Below are positions 6,326 to 6,769 of a stretch of 6,769 bases of DNA, one piece after another. This stretch comes from JBBQVS01 sp038211295 (GTDB taxonomy: Bacteria > Chloroflexota > Ktedonobacteria > Ktedonobacterales > Ktedonobacteraceae), in the NCBI GenBank assembly GCA_038211295.1, contig JBBQVS010000125.1:1-6769 (forward strand), written 5' to 3'. The translations under genes and the position numbers were made by a program. The notes below the pieces were generated by a model. That model was not told the DNA's origin and made no database searches. It saw nothing but the letters and a program-made list of their open reading frames with translations. Position 1 is the stretch's first letter. The number at the start of each line of letters is the position of its first letter.

Positions 6326-6454
6326 CTAGCGACCTGGTGCTTTGGCTCCAGTGATTGCCCTTTGCTGGCATGTCATTAAGTGCCTGCTCATAGCTGACTT
6401 ACTAAACTCACCCTGACAAAAGGTACTCGTTCCTTTGGAGGTTTGTCTTGCCAT
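6326..6454 (-). pseudogene. N-terminal piece of the pRiA4b ORF-3 family gene, ended by an in-frame TAG
   Basis: From ATG at 6454, with AGAGG six bases upstream, 42 codons run in exactly the frame of the downstream body and stop at TAG (6328-6326), six bases before its GTG. The peptide contains GTSTFCQGEFSKSAMSRHLMTC, broken here as GTSTFC at 8-13 and SAMSRHLMTC at 20-29. It resembles the small CxxC...HxxxC finger that I remember at the N-terminus of pRiA4b-type proteins (GTCxFC...MxRHL..C). Position 10, expected to be Cys, is Ser (AGT, one change from TGT). The loss of one zinc ligand and the stop codon both point to decay. The undamaged gene would have encoded about 232 residues (5756-6454). 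TAG is used as a true stop by the fusion gene in this window, so reassignment is unlikely. Confidence 0.62.
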
Positions 6455-6500
6455 CTGCTTCCTCTCCTCTTGCTTGCTCATGCTGTGTATGAAACACTAT

Positions 6501-6506
6501 CTTATA
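6501..6506 (-). promoter_or_regulatory. Candidate -10 element for the pRiA4b-type gene
   Basis: The minus strand reads TATAAG here, about 47 bases upstream of ATG 6454, matching five of six -10 bases. No good -35 is visible at 16-18 bases, so this is only a weak candidate. Confidence 0.25.
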
Positions 6507-6543
6507 CGGACAGCAAGGAAAAAAGCTGCATCAAGGAGAACAA

Positions 6544-6717
6544 ATGCTCACGACTGATTGCATTGAGAAGATGAACCTGTCCGTCATCGATTCCTTCGCT
6601 TCTTTTTCTTTCCTCGCAATTTTAGTGGTGGTCGCTTGTGTAGTTGCATTTGTCTTTGACGCTGCTCAGACAATACATGGGCCGCGTACTGAGCACGTGT
6701 GCTACTCGTATTTTTGA
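6544..6717 (+). CDS. Possible 57-residue single-pass membrane miniprotein, antisense to the right-edge gene
   Basis: AAGGAG (6533-6538) sits five bases before ATG 6544, and a 57-codon frame ends at TGA 6715-6717. The predicted peptide has a short polar start, a strongly hydrophobic stretch at about residues 18-38 (FASFSFLAILVVVACVVAFV) and a polar tail ending HVCYSYF. A weak promoter-like pair, TTGCTC (6474-6479) and TATCTT (6498-6503), lies upstream. Against it, the frame overlaps antisense with the basic C-terminal coding sequence on the minus strand. Lys-rich codons read backwards give Leu/Phe/Val-rich peptides, so the membrane segment may be an artefact. I do not recognise a family. Confidence 0.25.
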   Translation: MLTTDCIEKMNLSVIDSFASFSFLAILVVVACVVAFVFDAAQTIHGPRTEHVCYSYF

Positions 6718-6769
6718 GGCCCTGCTCCTGGCAGTACTGCTCCAGCGCGTCCAGATCGACAATCACCTC
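6584..6769 (-). CDS. C-terminal end of an unrecognised basic protein, partial
   Basis: The frame is open to the right edge and ends at TGA 6586-6584, giving at least 61 codons. A GTG at 6766 could serve as a start, but there is no room in the window to see a ribosome site, so this is more likely the tail of a longer protein. The first part is acidic and probably helical (DLDALEQYCQEQGLKNTSS), followed by RAQYAAHVLSEQRQRQMQL. The last dozen or so residues are extremely basic (KLRGKKKKRRNR), as in DNA- or RNA-binding tails. GC-rich third positions in the first half support coding on this strand. It lies upstream of and parallel to the pRiA4b-type gene. I cannot assign a family. Confidence 0.45.
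   Translation of the reverse strand, partial: EVIVDLDALEQYCQEQGLKNTSSTRAQYAAHVLSEQRQRQMQLHKRPPLKLRGKKKKRRNR

Noticed and set aside
6731..6740. Perfect 10-base palindrome GCAGTACTGC near the right edge.
   Set aside because: It lies within the right-edge coding sequence and is explained by its Gln-Tyr-Cys codons; a single copy with no partner site.
1..6769. Search for CRISPR arrays, tRNA genes and insertion sequence ends.
   Set aside because: No regularly spaced repeats, no cloverleaf-forming segment with a TTCGA-type arm, and no terminal inverted repeat pair with a transposase gene were found.

Overview
The window is bacterial DNA of medium GC content. It holds a few long enzyme genes on both strands, separated by fairly roomy intergenic regions. 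A pRiA4b ORF-3 type protein with a Cys-rich tail, a short homoserine dehydrogenase without an ACT domain, and a giant kinase/M23/aminotransferase fusion together recall Chloroflexota of the Ktedonobacteria kind. That is an impression from remembered family members; no rRNA or other marker is present to prove it.

Layout. Positions 1-821 (minus) carry a split thiamine-diphosphate (ThDP) decarboxylase. A complete alpha (N-terminal half) subunit gene is followed, with a TTGA stop/start overlap, by the beta (C-terminal half) subunit gene, which starts at TTG and runs off the left edge. After a 228-base gap with a plausible promoter comes a homoserine dehydrogenase gene at 1050-2063 (minus). A 421-base divergent region (2064-2484) holds candidate promoters, several short palindromes, a nested hairpin and a tiny SD-led ORF. 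A single 1022-codon gene at 2485-5553 (plus) then encodes three domains: a hydroxylysine-kinase-like APH-fold kinase, a complete M23 metallopeptidase-type domain, and a class III PLP enzyme of the phospho-lyase type. After a convergent intergenic region, a pRiA4b ORF-3/zinc-finger gene lies on the minus strand (5756-6454). It is split by an in-frame TAG 42 codons into what appears to be its original reading frame. At the right edge is the C-terminal end of an unrecognised basic protein (minus, 6584 to the edge), overlapped antisense by a possible 57-residue membrane miniprotein ORF (plus).

How the genes may work together. The kinase and phospho-lyase halves of the fusion make chemical sense as consecutive steps: an amino alcohol such as hydroxylysine or ethanolamine is phosphorylated, then ammonia and phosphate are eliminated to give an aldehyde. 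The divergent minus-strand genes encode a 2-oxo-acid decarboxylase, which makes aldehydes, and a dehydrogenase of a semialdehyde/alcohol family. A shared theme of aldehyde and semialdehyde metabolism is an inference from gene content. The substrates cannot be fixed from sequence alone.

The most noteworthy points are the intact zinc site inside an apparently cytosolic metabolic fusion enzyme, the in-frame TAG that splits the pRiA4b-type gene, and the structured divergent promoter region.
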